The notes: generated by a model not told the origin, from the letters alone. A DNA stretch of 64,000 nucleotides from Leptolyngbya sp. KIOST-1 (GCF_000763385.1 NZ_JQFA01000002.1:2108001-2172000), one strand, 5' to 3'. Shown: positions 26,770 to 36,371, numbered from the stretch's first letter. A program made the numbers and translations.

Positions 26770-27747
26770 CTAGTCGACCGCTACGGCCACTTCTTCCTCC
26801 ACGTAGGCCTCTTCGGAGTCATCGATCAGCTCACCCGCCTGCTCTGCGGCCTGACGGCGCATGGCTTCGCGATACTTGGCAGCCATTTCTTCGGCTTTGT
26901 CGTAGACCAGATCCGGGTTTTTCACCATATCGCCGGGCTCGGGCTCCAGCTGCTTGGTCGAGAGGGAAATCCGTCCCCGCTCGGCATCGAGGTCGATGAT
27001 CATGACCTTGATTTCGTCGTTGACGTTGAGTACGCTGTGGGGCGTGTCAATGTGATCGTGGGAGATTTCGGAGATGTGCAGCAGACCGCTAACGCCGCCG
27101 ATGTCGATAAAGGCACCGTAGGGCTTCAGGCCACGCACAGCCCCCAGCACGACTTCGCCCACCTGCAGGCCGTTCATCTTGCGCTCCACCAGCGCCCGAC
27201 GGTGGCTGAGCACCAGGCGGTTGCGCTCTTCGTCCACCTCCAGGAACTTCAGGGGCAAGTCTTCGCCGACCAGGTCTTCCTTAGGCTTGCGGGTGCTGAT
27301 GTGGGAGCCAGGAATAAACCCACGCAGCCCTTCAATCCGAACCAGGGCACCGCCACGGTTGGTGGCAAACACGCCCGAGCGCACGGTGGCATCTTCCTGC
27401 TGGAGCTGGCGCACCCGTTCCCAGGCCCGCATGTACTCAATCCGGCGGATGGAGAGGGTCAGCTGCCCGTCCTCGTTCTCGTCGGTGAGAATGAAAAACT
27501 CGCGAGTTTCGTTGGAGCGCAGCACATCCTCGGGGTGGTCAACCCGGTTGATTGACATCTCCTGAATGGGCAGGTAGGCAGCGGTTTTAGCACCAATATC
27601 AATCAGGGCACCCCTGGGCTCAAGACTAAACACGGTGCCAGAGACGGTATCGCCTGGGTTGAAGTGATAGTCGTACTGGTCCAGTAGTGCGGCAAAGTCT
27701 TCGTGTGTAAACCCGATGTCAGCGTCCTTTACGTCCTGATTGAGCAT
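26770..27747 (-). CDS. rpsA: 30S ribosomal protein S1 (three S1 domains)
   Basis: 325 aa. S1 binds mRNA on the small subunit. Three OB-fold S1 repeats are seen at about residues 30-100 (GDTVSGTVFSLEPRGALIDIG), 118-182 (FATNRGGALVRIEGLRGFIPGSHIS) and 198-265 (GEVVLGAVRGLKPYGAFIDIGGVSGLLHISEIS, divided here). Cyanobacterial and plastid S1 have three domains, against six in E. coli. The tail is acidic (DDSEEAYVEEEVAVAVD). An upstream -10 box and a leader hairpin are noted separately; S1 autoregulation is known in other bacteria and is possible here. Confidence 0.97.
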   Translation of the reverse strand: MLNQDVKDADIGFTHEDFAALLDQYDYHFNPGDTVSGTVFSLEPRGALIDIGAKTAAYLPIQEMSINRVDHPEDVLRSNETREFFILTDENEDGQLTLSIRRIEYMRAWERVRQLQQEDATVRSGVFATNRGGALVRIEGLRGFIPGSHISTRKPKEDLVGEDLPLKFLEVDEERNRLVLSHRRALVERKMNGLQVGEVVLGAVRGLKPYGAFIDIGGVSGLLHISEISHDHIDTPHSVLNVNDEIKVMIIDLDAERGRISLSTKQLEPEPGDMVKNPDLVYDKAEEMAAKYREAMRRQAAEQAGELIDDSEEAYVEEEVAVAVD

Positions 27748-27888
27748 GCTAGTGTTGTCCTAATGATTTCTCCGTATTACTGCGGTTTCCGTGTAGACGT
27801 ACAAAACAATCAACTCAGATATGTGACAGCCCTACCCCCACGCAGCAGCGTGCAGGCGTAGACAGCCCGATAAACCCACAGGATTAAA

Positions 27889-27916
27889 ATTATAGCCGAA
27901 GAGACGGTGTTGTTGA
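27889..27916 (-). promoter_or_regulatory. Candidate rpsA promoter and leader
   Basis: On the minus strand TCAACA (27911-27916), 16 nt, then TATAAT (27889-27894). It leaves a leader of about 140 nt, containing the small palindrome CACGC AGCA GCGTG at 27839. Confidence 0.6.
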
Positions 27917-27996
27917 TAGCTCACCGTCAGGATTGATCGAGTTGGTTGCGCCAAAGGGCTGTAACCAGAGATTTAGAGCGCCCTGAAGAGGCGACC

Positions 27997-28518
27997 CTAT
28001 AGAGATGTAGAGACGACGTAGGTAGATGGATGGCTGTTTTCGCTCTCCTTCTGAGGGCGATCGCCCTGATCATCCTGAAGCTCACTTAGGGTTTCGGCGA
28101 AATCACGAATGCCCTGAAACTGGCGGTACACCGAGGCGAACCGCACAAAGGCGACTTCATTGACTGTCTGTAGTTTGGCCAGCACCATTTCGCCAATTTC
28201 GACGCTGGTGACTTCTCGGGTGGCGCGCTGCTGAAGTTCGGCTTCAATATCGTCAACAATTGCCTCCATGGCCAGGGAGGAAACCGGCGTTTTTTCACAG
28301 GCCCGTACGATGCCGCGCAGCACCTTGGAGCGCTCAAACAGTTCCCGGTCCTCGCTGCGCTTGATCACAGTAACCGGCACGTACTCGATCCGTTCGTAGG
28401 TGGTAAATCGCCGTTCGCAGCGCAGACATTCTCGCCGTCTGCGAATGCTGCGCCCCGCCTCCGCCGACCGCGACTCTAATACTCGGTTGTTGAGGTGCTG
28501 ACAAAACGGACAATGCAT
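27997..28518 (-). CDS. nrdR: Transcriptional repressor NrdR
   Basis: 173 aa. NrdR senses ATP/dATP and represses ribonucleotide reductase genes. The N-terminal zinc ribbon has C3, C6, C31 and C34 (MHCPFC, ECLRC), followed by [10 protein letters not shown] and an ATP-cone domain ([20 protein letters not shown]). The C-terminal 25 residues are polar and variable. The frame opens at 28602, but ATG 28518 gives the family N-terminus. The order psbB, psbT, nrdR on one strand is common in cyanobacteria. The likely target, nrdJ, is at 11207. Confidence 0.96.
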   Translation of the reverse strand: MHCPFCQHLNNRVLESRSAEAGRSIRRRRECLRCERRFTTYERIEYVPVTVIKRSEDRELFERSKVLRGIVRACEKTPVSSLAMEAIVDDIEAELQQRATREVTSVEIGEMVLAKLQTVNEVAFVRFASVYRQFQGIRDFAETLSELQDDQGDRPQKESENSHPSTYVVSTSL

Positions 28519-28726
28519 AGACACACTCCCAACGGGAGAACAGGGAACCCAGCTACGCACCACGGGAGGGTAGTCGGGAAAAAATAAAGACAAGCCTTTC
28601 ATGTACAGGAAAGACTTGCCTCTATATTAATTAAATTGTGAGAAAACAATCGAAATAGCCCAAAAGTATCGCTTAAGTTACGCAAACCCGGCAACTCTTA
28701 GCGGCTCAGTGACCATTTCGGCAGGA

Positions 28727-28825
28727 CTAGTCCTTGGGAATACGGGGGGGTTCGCGAAAGGCGATCGCAAAAAACAGGGTGCCAATGATGCAGGCAAAAA
28801 TGAAGATGTAAGCGACAGCTTCCAT
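28727..28825 (-). CDS. psbT: Photosystem II protein T
   Basis: 32 aa, a single-span thylakoid protein at the PSII dimer interface. It reads [20 protein letters not shown] and then [12 protein letters not shown], nearly identical to known PsbT. It lies 113 nt downstream of psbB on the same strand, the conserved arrangement. It is too short for most gene finders. Confidence 0.98.
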   Translation of the reverse strand: MEAVAYIFIFACIIGTLFFAIAFREPPRIPKD

Positions 28826-28938
28826 GGTTGAAAAGGCTCCTAGTCGACCGAACTATCTTTAGTTTACAGGGATTTTAAGGCAACTGCCCGGTGGCGAAAG
28901 TGTAGACTCAACCACCGGGCAGCTTTAATCAGGCGAAA

Positions 28939-30471
28939 CTAAACCGTTTCTTCTTTACGGGTAGAGGTATCCCCCACCTTGGCAAAGAAGCCCCACTCCA
29001 CCTGCTCGGGAGACAGATCGGGGTCGATACCTGCAAACACATCGCGGAACAGGGTGCGAGACCCGTGCCAGATGTGGCCAAAGAAGAACAGCAGCGCAAA
29101 TACCGCGTGGCCGTAGGTGAACCAGCCGCGAGTGCTGGTGCGGAAGACCCCGTCAGAGCCCAGGGTCTCGCGGTCGAACTCGAAGGGCTCACCGAGTTGA
29201 GCCTTACGGGCGTAGCGCTTGACCAGCGCCGGTTCGGTAATGGTCTGGCCGGCCAGATCGCCACCGTAGAAGGTGACGCTTACGCCAGTCTGCTCAAAGC
29301 TGTACTTAGATTCAGCCCGGCGGAAGGGAATGTCAGCTCGGACAATACCGTCTTTGTCGACCAGCACCACGGGGAAGGTCTCAAAGAAGTTGGGCAGGCG
29401 ACGCACAAAGAGTTCGCGACCTTCCTTGTCCTTGAAAACAGGATGGCCCAGCCAACCCTCAGCAATGCCGTCGCCCTGAACCATCGGACCAACCCGGAAC
29501 AGACCGCCCTTGGCCGGGCTGTTGCCCACGTAGTCGTAGAAGGCCAGTTTTTCGGGAATGGCGCCGTAGGCCTCAGCCAGGCTATACCCGGCGTTGACGT
29601 CGGCCTGTACCCGCCGCTGAATTTCCTGCTTGAAGTAGTCGCCATCCCACTGGTAGCGGGTGGGGCCAAACAGCTCGATGGGGGTAGCGGCACTGCCGTA
29701 CCACATGGTACCGGCCACCACAAAGGCCGCAAAGAACACCGCCGCAATACTGCTAGAGAGAACGGTCTCGATGTTACCCATGCGCAGCGCTTTGTAGAGG
29801 CGCTGGGGCGGACGCACCGTCAGGTGGAACAGACCGGCAATAATGCCCACAATACCGGCCGCGATGTGGTGAGCCACAATACCGCCAGGGTTGAAGGGGT
29901 TAAAGCCAGCCGCTCCCCATTCAGGCGCGACCCCCTGAACATGGCCCGTCAGGCCGTAGGGGTCGGACACCCACATGCCAGGTCCCCAGAGACCGGTCAG
30001 GTGAAACGCGCCAAACCCGAAGCAGAGTAGACCCGACAGAAACAGGTGAATGCCAAACATTTTGGGCAGATCCAGCGCCGGTTCGCCGGTGCGAGGATCG
30101 CGGAACAGGTCTAGATCCCAGTAGACCCAGTGCCAGCAGGCGGCCAGAAACAGCAGACCCGACAGCACAATGTGGGCCGCAGCCACGCCCTCAAAGGACC
30201 AGAAGCCGGGGTTGACAGCGGTTGAGCCGGTTACGCTCCAGCCGCCCCAGGACTCGGTCACGCCCAGGCGAGCCATAAAGGGCAGCACAAACATGCCCTG
30301 CCGCCACATGGGGTTGAGCACGGGGTCGCTGGGGTCAAAGGTGGCCAGTTCGAATAGCGCCATGGAGCCGGCCCAGCCAGCTACCAGGGCCGTGTGCATT
30401 AGGTGTACAGCAATCAGTCGCCCGGGATCGTTAATGACGACCGTATGTACCCGGTACCAGGGTAGTCCCAT
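28939..30471 (-). CDS. psbB: Photosystem II CP47 chlorophyll-binding core antenna
   Basis: 510 aa with six transmembrane helices binding chlorophyll a, which passes excitation to the PSII reaction centre. The start [20 protein letters not shown] and the helices with paired His ([54 protein letters not shown]) are unmistakable. The large lumenal loop before helix VI ([17 protein letters not shown] through [10 protein letters not shown]) is complete. Length matches the family (about 508). No frameshift or oddity. A divergent regulatory region of 356 nt separates it from the ferredoxin gene. Confidence 0.99.
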   Translation of the reverse strand: MGLPWYRVHTVVINDPGRLIAVHLMHTALVAGWAGSMALFELATFDPSDPVLNPMWRQGMFVLPFMARLGVTESWGGWSVTGSTAVNPGFWSFEGVAAAHIVLSGLLFLAACWHWVYWDLDLFRDPRTGEPALDLPKMFGIHLFLSGLLCFGFGAFHLTGLWGPGMWVSDPYGLTGHVQGVAPEWGAAGFNPFNPGGIVAHHIAAGIVGIIAGLFHLTVRPPQRLYKALRMGNIETVLSSSIAAVFFAAFVVAGTMWYGSAATPIELFGPTRYQWDGDYFKQEIQRRVQADVNAGYSLAEAYGAIPEKLAFYDYVGNSPAKGGLFRVGPMVQGDGIAEGWLGHPVFKDKEGRELFVRRLPNFFETFPVVLVDKDGIVRADIPFRRAESKYSFEQTGVSVTFYGGDLAGQTITEPALVKRYARKAQLGEPFEFDRETLGSDGVFRTSTRGWFTYGHAVFALLFFFGHIWHGSRTLFRDVFAGIDPDLSPEQVEWGFFAKVGDTSTRKEETV

Positions 30472-30827
30472 TGACTACTCTCCTCCTCTAGGTAAAACAG
30501 TGATGTTTTGTGGAATTGATCTTAAGCATTGCCAGATACTGATTAGCCTATCAGAATCGGGCTCCCAGAACCGCCCCAATTGACGCCATCATCCGGGTAT
30601 TGCTTTGCGGGCCACACCGTTGTTGGATGCTGAATCATTTGGTACAGATGAGATGTAACAATGAAATTACTTAACGAAGTGTAACTAGTCCGAATTGCCC
30701 TCGCAAGCTGCCCGAGCCCTGAGCGGTGGCGATCGCGAGGGGGCGCAGTAGATAATCAACTCGGTCTAGCGGCTAAAGGCTTGATCTACCGCCATTGTCG
30801 ACGCAGAACATAAAGGAGATTTCCCTG
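30472..30827. promoter_or_regulatory. Divergent regulatory region of psbB and the ferredoxin gene
   Basis: No gene. It contains the AT-rich stretch TGTAACAATGAAATTAC and a repeat GTGTAAC at about 30655-30690, flanked by GC-rich DNA. GTA and TAC are 10 nt apart, not the 8 nt of an NtcA site. The ferredoxin has a strong ribosome site AAAGGAGAT at about 30812. Confidence 0.5.
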
Positions 30828-31166
30828 ATGGCTAATGTTAAGTTTGTTAACGAAGAGGCGGAGATCATTGTTGCCGACGGGTCCAACCTGCGTTTCAAGG
30901 CGCTAGAAAACCGCATCGACCTCTATACGTTTGGCGGCAAGCTGATGAACTGCGGCGGCTATGGCCAGTGCGGCACCTGCGTTGTGGATGTTGTGGAGGG
31001 GGGCGAGAATCTTTCGCCCCGGACCCAGGTGGAGGAGCGCAAGCTGAAAAAGTGGCCTGCCAGCTGTCGCCTGGCCTGCCAGACTACGGTGCAAGGTCCC
31101 GTTTCGGTGGTCACCAAGCCCAGCCGTAAGTCGAAGGCCTCGGCCAAGGCGACCAAGAGCGCCTGA
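30828..31166 (+). CDS. 2Fe-2S ferredoxin (ISC/adrenodoxin-like cysteine spacing)
   Basis: 112 aa. Cluster ligands are C42, C48 and C51 ([11 protein letters not shown], a Cx5Cx2C spacing) and C84 in SCRLACQ, unlike the Cx4Cx2C of plant-type photosynthetic ferredoxin PetF. The C-terminus has a basic tail, [16 protein letters not shown]. This type is found next to psbB in many cyanobacteria and is thought to be a low-abundance electron carrier; its partner is unknown. ATG 30828 follows AAAGGAG; the upstream in-frame codons are rejected for lack of a site. Divergent from psbB, followed by psbM. Confidence 0.93.
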   Translation: MANVKFVNEEAEIIVADGSNLRFKALENRIDLYTFGGKLMNCGGYGQCGTCVVDVVEGGENLSPRTQVEERKLKKWPASCRLACQTTVQGPVSVVTKPSRKSKASAKATKSA

Positions 31167-31225
31167 AGCGGGATAGGGGCGCTGAGACTCCACGCTAGTG
31201 TCGCTGGGCAGGTGTGGAACTGCCT

Positions 31226-31291
31226 GGGTTGATGTGTTGGGTTTCAGGGGCTAGATTTCAGGGGCTAGGGCTCAGGTGTCGGGTTTCTGGA
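31226..31291. repeat. GGTTTCAGGGGCTAG short tandem repeat
   Basis: Imperfect units GGGTTTCAGG, GATTTCAGGGGCTAG and GGGCTCAGG between the ferredoxin and psbM genes, of the same kind as at 13607. The remainder of 31167-31488 holds only a possible AT-rich promoter (about 31355-31370, TATTCTAAATTTATG). Confidence 0.5.
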
Positions 31292-31488
31292 CTGATGGGC
31301 TGACTAATGCCATCGAGTACTCGTGCGTGGCGGGCATTCTCACCGGGGAGAGTGATATTCTAAATTTATGGGAGTCTTTGCCGACGTGAGGTGGCGATCA
31401 GCCCGACCTCGACCGCTGGGTTAGGTTGATGGTGCTGCTGACGTAAAGGCTCTGAAGCGACGTTGTTGGGTTGAGAGTAGAGACAAGC

Positions 31489-31599
31489 ATGGAAGTTAAT
31501 AAACTGGGTTTTGTGGCCAGCATTCTCTTTGTGCTGGTGCCGACGGTTTTCTTGCTGATTCTGTACATTCAGACCTCCAGCAAACAAACGGGTTCGTAG
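31489..31599 (+). CDS. psbM: Photosystem II protein M
   Basis: 36 aa, single-span subunit at the PSII dimer interface. It begins [20 protein letters not shown] and ends [11 protein letters not shown], matching PsbM (34-37 aa). It is a real gene despite its size, lying alone between the ferredoxin and the Anbu peptidase. Confidence 0.97.
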   Translation: MEVNKLGFVASILFVLVPTVFLLILYIQTSSKQTGS

Positions 31600-31760
31600 C
31601 CTGTCTTGGTTGGGGTAGTGGCTGAGCCATCTGGAGTCAGTCGCCACCCTGTGGGGTCTAGGTGTAGTCTTGAGGCGCTGGTTTAACCGGCGCTTTTTTG
31701 TCAATGTTTTGATCACCTTCAACCGCCTCCCCTGCGGCGATCGCACGTTTTATCGAGCCT

Positions 31761-32537
31761 ATGACCTACTGTTTAGGCATTCTGGTGAAGGAGGGTCTGG
31801 TGCTGGCCGCCGACTCGCGCACCAATGCCGGTGTGGACTATATCTCGTCGTACCGGAAGCTGTTTGAGTTTTCAAAGCCGGGCGATCGCGTCATTTTGCT
31901 CTGCACCTCCGGCAATCTGTCGATTACCCAGGCGGTGGTGCACCAGTTGGCCCAGGACATCAAGCGCGATCGCAAACCCAATCTGCACAGTCTGCCCACC
32001 CTTTACGACGTGGCCCGCTACCTGGGGGAACAGATTCGCGCCCTGCAGGAGACCGATCGCCCCTGGTTAGAAAAGGACCAGATTGACTTTCAGTGCAGCT
32101 TTTTGCTGGGGGGACAGGTGCAGGGAGATGCGCCGGAGCTGTTCCTGGTCTACAGCCAGGGCAACTGTATCCAGGCCACCCCAGAAACGCCGTTTTTGCA
32201 GATTGGCGAAACCAAGTACGGCAAGCCAATTTTAGATCGTACCCTGGGGTTTGACGTGCCCCTCGATGCGGTGGCCAAGTGTGCGCTGCTCTCGATTGAC
32301 TCGACCATGCGCTCCAACCTGTCGGTGGGACCGCCCATTCACCTGGTGATGTATCAGGCTGGCAGCTTTGAGGTGCGCCACCGAGCCCAGTTTCAGGCGG
32401 GGGACCCCTACCTGATCAAAATGCGTAAGCACTGGGAAGTCGCCCTGCGGGAGGCCTCGGTCACAATGCCCGACATTTCCTGGAACCAGGGCGACCTCCC
32501 CTCCCCCCTGGGGATTGCCGATTTGGGCAATGGTTAG
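31761..32537 (+). CDS. Anbu-type proteasome-like peptidase
   Basis: 258 aa of the Ntn-hydrolase fold (ancestral beta subunit, Anbu/HslV relative). The N-terminus MTYCLGILVKEGLVLAADSR puts Thr2 as the predicted nucleophile after removal of Met1, and TNAGVDYISSYRKLF and LLCTSGNLSITQ are Anbu signatures. In many bacteria Anbu lies with an alpha-E domain protein, an ATP-grasp enzyme and a transglutaminase-like gene; none of these is next to it here. Its substrates are unknown. The stop overlaps that of the convergent phosphopantetheinyl transferase by 4 bases. Confidence 0.92.
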   Translation: MTYCLGILVKEGLVLAADSRTNAGVDYISSYRKLFEFSKPGDRVILLCTSGNLSITQAVVHQLAQDIKRDRKPNLHSLPTLYDVARYLGEQIRALQETDRPWLEKDQIDFQCSFLLGGQVQGDAPELFLVYSQGNCIQATPETPFLQIGETKYGKPILDRTLGFDVPLDAVAKCALLSIDSTMRSNLSVGPPIHLVMYQAGSFEVRHRAQFQAGDPYLIKMRKHWEVALREASVTMPDISWNQGDLPSPLGIADLGNG

Positions 32538-33340
32538 GCCGTAGGCTGGGGGTTGGGCAACCCCAAGGCAATCGCAGCAGGGGTTGTCTGCTTCAGGTGC
32601 AAGACAGGGGCGCTGGAGCCTTGAATCTGCACAGCGATCGCCGCTGTGTAGTGGGCCTCTGGCGGTCCCTGGTAAAGCTTCATCGCTGGCGTTAGGGGGG
32701 CAGGGGCCGCAACCTCTATCGCCGTTAGCGCCGCAGAAATCTCTCCCTCCGCTATCTCCAGGGCGATCGCCTGTAGGGAGTCGGCAATGCCCAAACCCTG
32801 GGCTTTGAGCCAGGCTTCTTTGCCGGTCCAGTAGCGCAAAAACCGATGGTCGGCCTGGGGATGCTCTAGCCTGAGCACGGTGGCGGCCTCGGTGGTCGTG
32901 AGGTAGCGGCGGCACAGCTGTGGCAGGTGCCGTACGGAGCGCAGCCTCTCAATATCGACCCCAATCGCCCCAATGTTAGGGGCCACAGTGACCCCCAGCA
33001 GCAGGCGGGTGCCGCTGTGGGAGAGATTGAACACGGGCGTTACGCCTGGGTGATGGGGACAGAGGGCTGGCTTGCCGCGAGGCCCGTAGGCAAAGGTGAG
33101 AGCCTGGGGCGGTTGTTTAGTGTAGCGACTGAGCAGGTGGCGCAGGCAGCCCCGGCTCAGGATAAATTGGCGCTGGGCCCCGGCTAACCTAAGGTCCTCA
33201 AGGCGGGCCTGTTCCTCGGCTGACAGGACCGTTCTCAGGCTTTCCAGTTCCGATCGCTCAACCTGCTCGGTAGCGATTAGCCAGAGGTCCACGGTTGAGG
33301 AGCGAGGGGATGGCTGTGGCACCTGGCCTGGGGCTGGCAT
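32534..33340 (-). CDS. 4'-phosphopantetheinyl transferase (Sfp/HetI type)
   Basis: 268 aa. It attaches phosphopantetheine from CoA to a conserved Ser of acyl or peptidyl carrier proteins. Motifs: GKPAL, FNLSHSG, IGVDIERLR with metal-binding Asp and Glu, and RYWTGKEAWLKAQGLGI with the last Glu and Lys. In cyanobacteria one Sfp-type enzyme often serves both fatty acid and natural-product synthases. The first 12 residues are variable; the start could be a few codons later. Convergent overlap with the Anbu gene. Confidence 0.93.
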   Translation of the reverse strand: MPAPGQVPQPSPRSSTVDLWLIATEQVERSELESLRTVLSAEEQARLEDLRLAGAQRQFILSRGCLRHLLSRYTKQPPQALTFAYGPRGKPALCPHHPGVTPVFNLSHSGTRLLLGVTVAPNIGAIGVDIERLRSVRHLPQLCRRYLTTTEAATVLRLEHPQADHRFLRYWTGKEAWLKAQGLGIADSLQAIALEIAEGEISAALTAIEVAAPAPLTPAMKLYQGPPEAHYTAAIAVQIQGSSAPVLHLKQTTPAAIALGLPNPQPTA

Positions 33341-33433
33341 GGGCAGTGGAGGGGGCGATCGCAGGGACTGAATCTAGCGCTATTGTGCAGCAAGCTGGGC
33401 ACTCTGGACACAGCCCCCTGCTATAACTCCGCT

Positions 33434-34660
33434 ATGCCACCGACGCCCCCTACCGCTGGTCCGGCAGATCCGGCTGCCTTTCGCCCCTCCCCGGCCGTTC
33501 CCCGGCCGGTGCAGGTCTGCATTGTGGGCGGCGGGTTTGGCGGACTGTACTGTGCCCTGGCTCTGCATCGGCGGTTGGGCAAAGGGACTCCGGTGCGCAT
33601 TACCCTGGTGGAGCCGCGCGATCGCTTCAGCTTCACGCCGCTGCTCTACGAATTGCTCACCCAGGAGCTGGCCCCCTGGGAAATCGCCCCCGCTTATCGC
33701 GATCTCCTCAAGCACACCGCCATCCACCTGTGCCAGGACTGGGTTGAGCGCATTGACTTGGGTCAGCAAATCGTCACCCTGCGCCACGGCCCCCCCCTCA
33801 CCTACGACTACCTGGTGGTGGCCATGGGCAGCCAGCTGCGACCACCCAGCCTCCCCAGCAGCCAGACCCATACCCTGCCGTTTACCACCCTGCACGACGC
33901 CGAACAGCTGGAGCGGCGACTCGGGGACCTCGACTCCTTGTCCCAGGTGCGGGTGGTGGTGGCTGGGGCTGGGGCCAGTGGGGTTGAGCTGGCCTGCAAA
34001 CTGAGCGATCGCCTCGGGGCGCGGGGCCAGGTCACCCTGGTCGATCGACGGGGAGAAATTCTGCGATCGTACCCCAGCCGCCTTCAGCGGGCGGCGGCGC
34101 GCGCCCTGGCCAAACGGGGGGTAGAGGTCTACCTCAACGCCGCCATTGAAGCGGTGGAGGCCAACGGGGTGACCTTTGGCTACGAGGGCAAAACCCGCCA
34201 TGCCCAGGCCGATTTGATGCTCTGGACGGTCGGCACGGTGCCGCGATCGTGGCCGGGGAACGACGCTCCCAAACCCACCCTTATGGGCCAGTGCCAGGTG
34301 TTGTCTACCCTGCAGCTGCCCGACCACAGCAATGTCTTTGTGCTGGGCGATATGGCGGCCATGCCTGCCCCTGGCCGAGACCGCGCCCCCGCCACCGCCC
34401 AGGCCGCCTACCAGGCTGGCCCCGCTGTGGCCCACAACATCCTGGCGCTGATCGCCCATCGCCCCCTCAAGCCCTTTGTCTACAACCATCTGGGCGACAT
34501 GCTCACCCTGGGGCAGGGGGAAGCAGTGGTCTGTGGCTTTGGGCTGTGCATTACCGGGCGGCTGGGCGGCTTTTCGCGCCGCTGGGCCTACTGGCTGCGG
34601 CTGCCCACTGCGGCCCACCGCTGGCGAGTGCTCAAGCACTGGCTGGGGTTGAAGGCTTAG
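33434..34660 (+). CDS. Type II NAD(P)H dehydrogenase (NDH-2, flavoprotein)
   Basis: 408 aa. Non-pumping flavoenzyme passing electrons from NAD(P)H to quinones. The FAD-binding Rossmann motif is VCIVGGGFGGLYCAL near the N-terminus; the NAD(P)H motif is VVVAGAGASGVELACKL (about residue 180); the second FAD contact is SNVFVLGDMA. Cyanobacteria have several NDH-2 paralogs (NdbA, NdbB, NdbC); which one this is I cannot say. A Pro-rich N-terminal extension precedes the first motif. I use ATG 33434 since the upstream frame is not family-like. Confidence 0.9.
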   Translation: MPPTPPTAGPADPAAFRPSPAVPRPVQVCIVGGGFGGLYCALALHRRLGKGTPVRITLVEPRDRFSFTPLLYELLTQELAPWEIAPAYRDLLKHTAIHLCQDWVERIDLGQQIVTLRHGPPLTYDYLVVAMGSQLRPPSLPSSQTHTLPFTTLHDAEQLERRLGDLDSLSQVRVVVAGAGASGVELACKLSDRLGARGQVTLVDRRGEILRSYPSRLQRAAARALAKRGVEVYLNAAIEAVEANGVTFGYEGKTRHAQADLMLWTVGTVPRSWPGNDAPKPTLMGQCQVLSTLQLPDHSNVFVLGDMAAMPAPGRDRAPATAQAAYQAGPAVAHNILALIAHRPLKPFVYNHLGDMLTLGQGEAVVCGFGLCITGRLGGFSRRWAYWLRLPTAAHRWRVLKHWLGLKA

Positions 34661-35020
34661 GGCGTGTCATCTTCGCTATACCGGAGGAGCTTAGCTATTC
34701 TGTGGCTGTAGTTTGCACGGCATTCTAGTCGAAGCAGTTGGGCTAGAATCAGCCCTCGGCGGGGTTGGGTTTGAAAACCGGCGGGAGCTCCTAGAGCGGT
34801 TTTAGGGTTCTCAATAGAGCGGAGTACACAATGGCTGAGGTCTAGCTCCCCCCAGTCCTTAGCCGTCTAAGTTGCACTCTGTATCCCACTCGATTAGGCG
34901 GGCCGGGGGGAATCCTCACGATGTACTTTTTACAAGAGAAATTCGCCATATAACGCCTGACGCACGGGTAAGGCCAGGTTGGTTTGGGCTGCCCCTTTCT
35001 CTCTTACCAAACGCACTGCT
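34659..35020. other. Intergenic stretch beginning with an inverted-repeat end
   Basis: The first bases after the NDH-2 stop are AGGGCGTGTCATC, the same as the terminal repeat of the elements at 13795 and 22519, but the internal sequence does not match, so it may be a remnant or a different element. The rest holds G/C-rich text and no gene that I can support. Confidence 0.45.
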
Positions 35021-35467
35021 ATGACTAAAGAACTCACCACGTCCATCGACATTGAGGCCTCGCCTCAGACGGTTTGGCAGATCTTGACCGACTTTTCGGC
35101 CTACGGGCAGTGGAATCCGTTTATTCGCTCGATCAGCGGTGCGGCGGTGCAGGGCAGTCGGCTGGAGGCTCAGATTCAGCCCCCGGGAGGGCAGGGTATG
35201 ACCTTCAAACCCACCGTGCTCGTCGCGGAGCCTGAGAAAGAATTTCGCTGGCTGGGACGCCTTCTAATTCCTGGCCTGTTTGACGGTGAACACCGATTTC
35301 AGATCGAGCCGCTGGGCGACAACCGGGTGCGGTTCATCCACGGCGAGACATTTTCGGGGCTGCTGGTGCCGCTGCTGGCCAAGAGTTTAGACACCGACGT
35401 GCGGACGGGCTTTGAGGCGATGAACCAGGCGCTCAAAGCGCGGGCTGAGGCGGGTATGGGGCAGTAA
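35021..35467 (+). CDS. SRPBCC-domain (polyketide cyclase/START-like) protein
   Basis: 148 aa. It has the START-like fold: SIDIEASPQTVWQILTDFSAYGQWNPFIRS is the classic entry to the domain, followed by GLFDGEHRFQIEPLGDNRVRF and the C-terminal long helix (LAKSLDTDVRTGFEAMNQALKARAE, split here). Such proteins bind lipids or other hydrophobic ligands; the ligand is unknown. ATG 35021 gives the family start. It stands alone between noncoding stretches. Confidence 0.9.
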   Translation: MTKELTTSIDIEASPQTVWQILTDFSAYGQWNPFIRSISGAAVQGSRLEAQIQPPGGQGMTFKPTVLVAEPEKEFRWLGRLLIPGLFDGEHRFQIEPLGDNRVRFIHGETFSGLLVPLLAKSLDTDVRTGFEAMNQALKARAEAGMGQ

Positions 35468-35714
35468 GTCCAGCGACTGTTGGTAGCTGGATAGCTGACC
35501 AGTTAGAAAACTGAACCCCAATCCGGCCATCCGAACGGTTGGGATTGGTCTAATAGATGGGTAAGGAACAGGCCCGCTACCACTGGTTGGCTCTAGCGCA
35601 CCTCAACCCTGGGGAACTGACTGCACAGCCCCTATCTACAGCTAGCAGTCAGGCCCTGATCGGCTAGCGGTGGCACGGCCTCGCCCACCTAACTCTATTG
35701 TTTGGAGAACGTTC

Positions 35715-36371
35715 ATGATTCTTTGGCGACGGACGCTCGGCGTCGGTTTAGGTTTGGTGGCTGCTGGCAGCCTGTGCACTGTGGCCCAGGCATCCTCTGT
35801 TCTGGCGGAGGTCATCGACGACGCTCCCGGCCTGGTACAGGTTGACGAGCTTCCCGTTGAGCAGGCTCAAGCTGAGGCAGGCTTAGTTGACCAGGCCCAG
35901 CTAGATCAGACTTCCATCGAACAGGCGGTAGAAAGCCTGGACACCCCCGAGGCTGTGGCGGAGGCGCTGCCTCTTTCCGCAGAGGACCTGGCCGACCTGG
36001 TGACCGTGGCCGATCCGGCAACAGAGGTAGCTCTTGTGCCCACTCAGGTGCTGGAAAACCTCTCCCAGGAGCAAATTGAGGCGATCGCCACCATCATCGC
36101 AACCGCCGAAGAAACGCCCCGCACCGAAGTTATAGCCAACCTGCCTGCCGAAGTTTTGACCCATCTGGACACCCTGGTGGGGGTTCAGCCGCAGGTCAGC
36201 CGCAGGCGCTGGTTGCCCACCAACCTGGTCCGCAGGCTGCGAATTCCCCAAATGGTCGCCGCTCTGATCAGACAGCCGAAAAATTCGGCTCTGGTCATGC
36301 TGGGCAACCACATTGTCGTCGTCAACCCGGTTACAGGGGCGGTGCTGGGGGCGGTGTTGGGGGCTCTCTAA
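35715..36371 (+). CDS. Secreted or anchored acidic protein of unknown function
   Basis: 218 aa. A signal-peptide-like N-terminus (RTLGVGLGLVAAGSLCTVAQA) is followed by about 120 residues rich in Glu, Ala, Gln and Val with repeated Q and E (VEQAQAEAGLVDQAQLDQTS). There is a basic patch (SRRRWLPTNLVRRLRIPQ) and a C-terminal hydrophobic hairpin (HIVVVNPVTGAVLGAVLGAL) that could insert in a membrane. I do not recognise the family. The post-signal composition is reminiscent of the barrel protein at 6191. ATG 35715 is chosen over 35670 because the signal peptide begins there. Confidence 0.65.
   Translation: MILWRRTLGVGLGLVAAGSLCTVAQASSVLAEVIDDAPGLVQVDELPVEQAQAEAGLVDQAQLDQTSIEQAVESLDTPEAVAEALPLSAEDLADLVTVADPATEVALVPTQVLENLSQEQIEAIATIIATAEETPRTEVIANLPAEVLTHLDTLVGVQPQVSRRRWLPTNLVRRLRIPQMVAALIRQPKNSALVMLGNHIVVVNPVTGAVLGAVLGAL

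Noticed and set aside
30655-30690. NtcA site in the psbB upstream region
   Set aside because: GTA and TAC are 10 nt apart rather than 8, and no -10 box sits at the expected distance.
33380-34639. 419-codon minus-strand ORF opposite the NDH-2 gene
   Set aside because: Shadow; the plus strand carries the FAD and NAD(P)H motifs.
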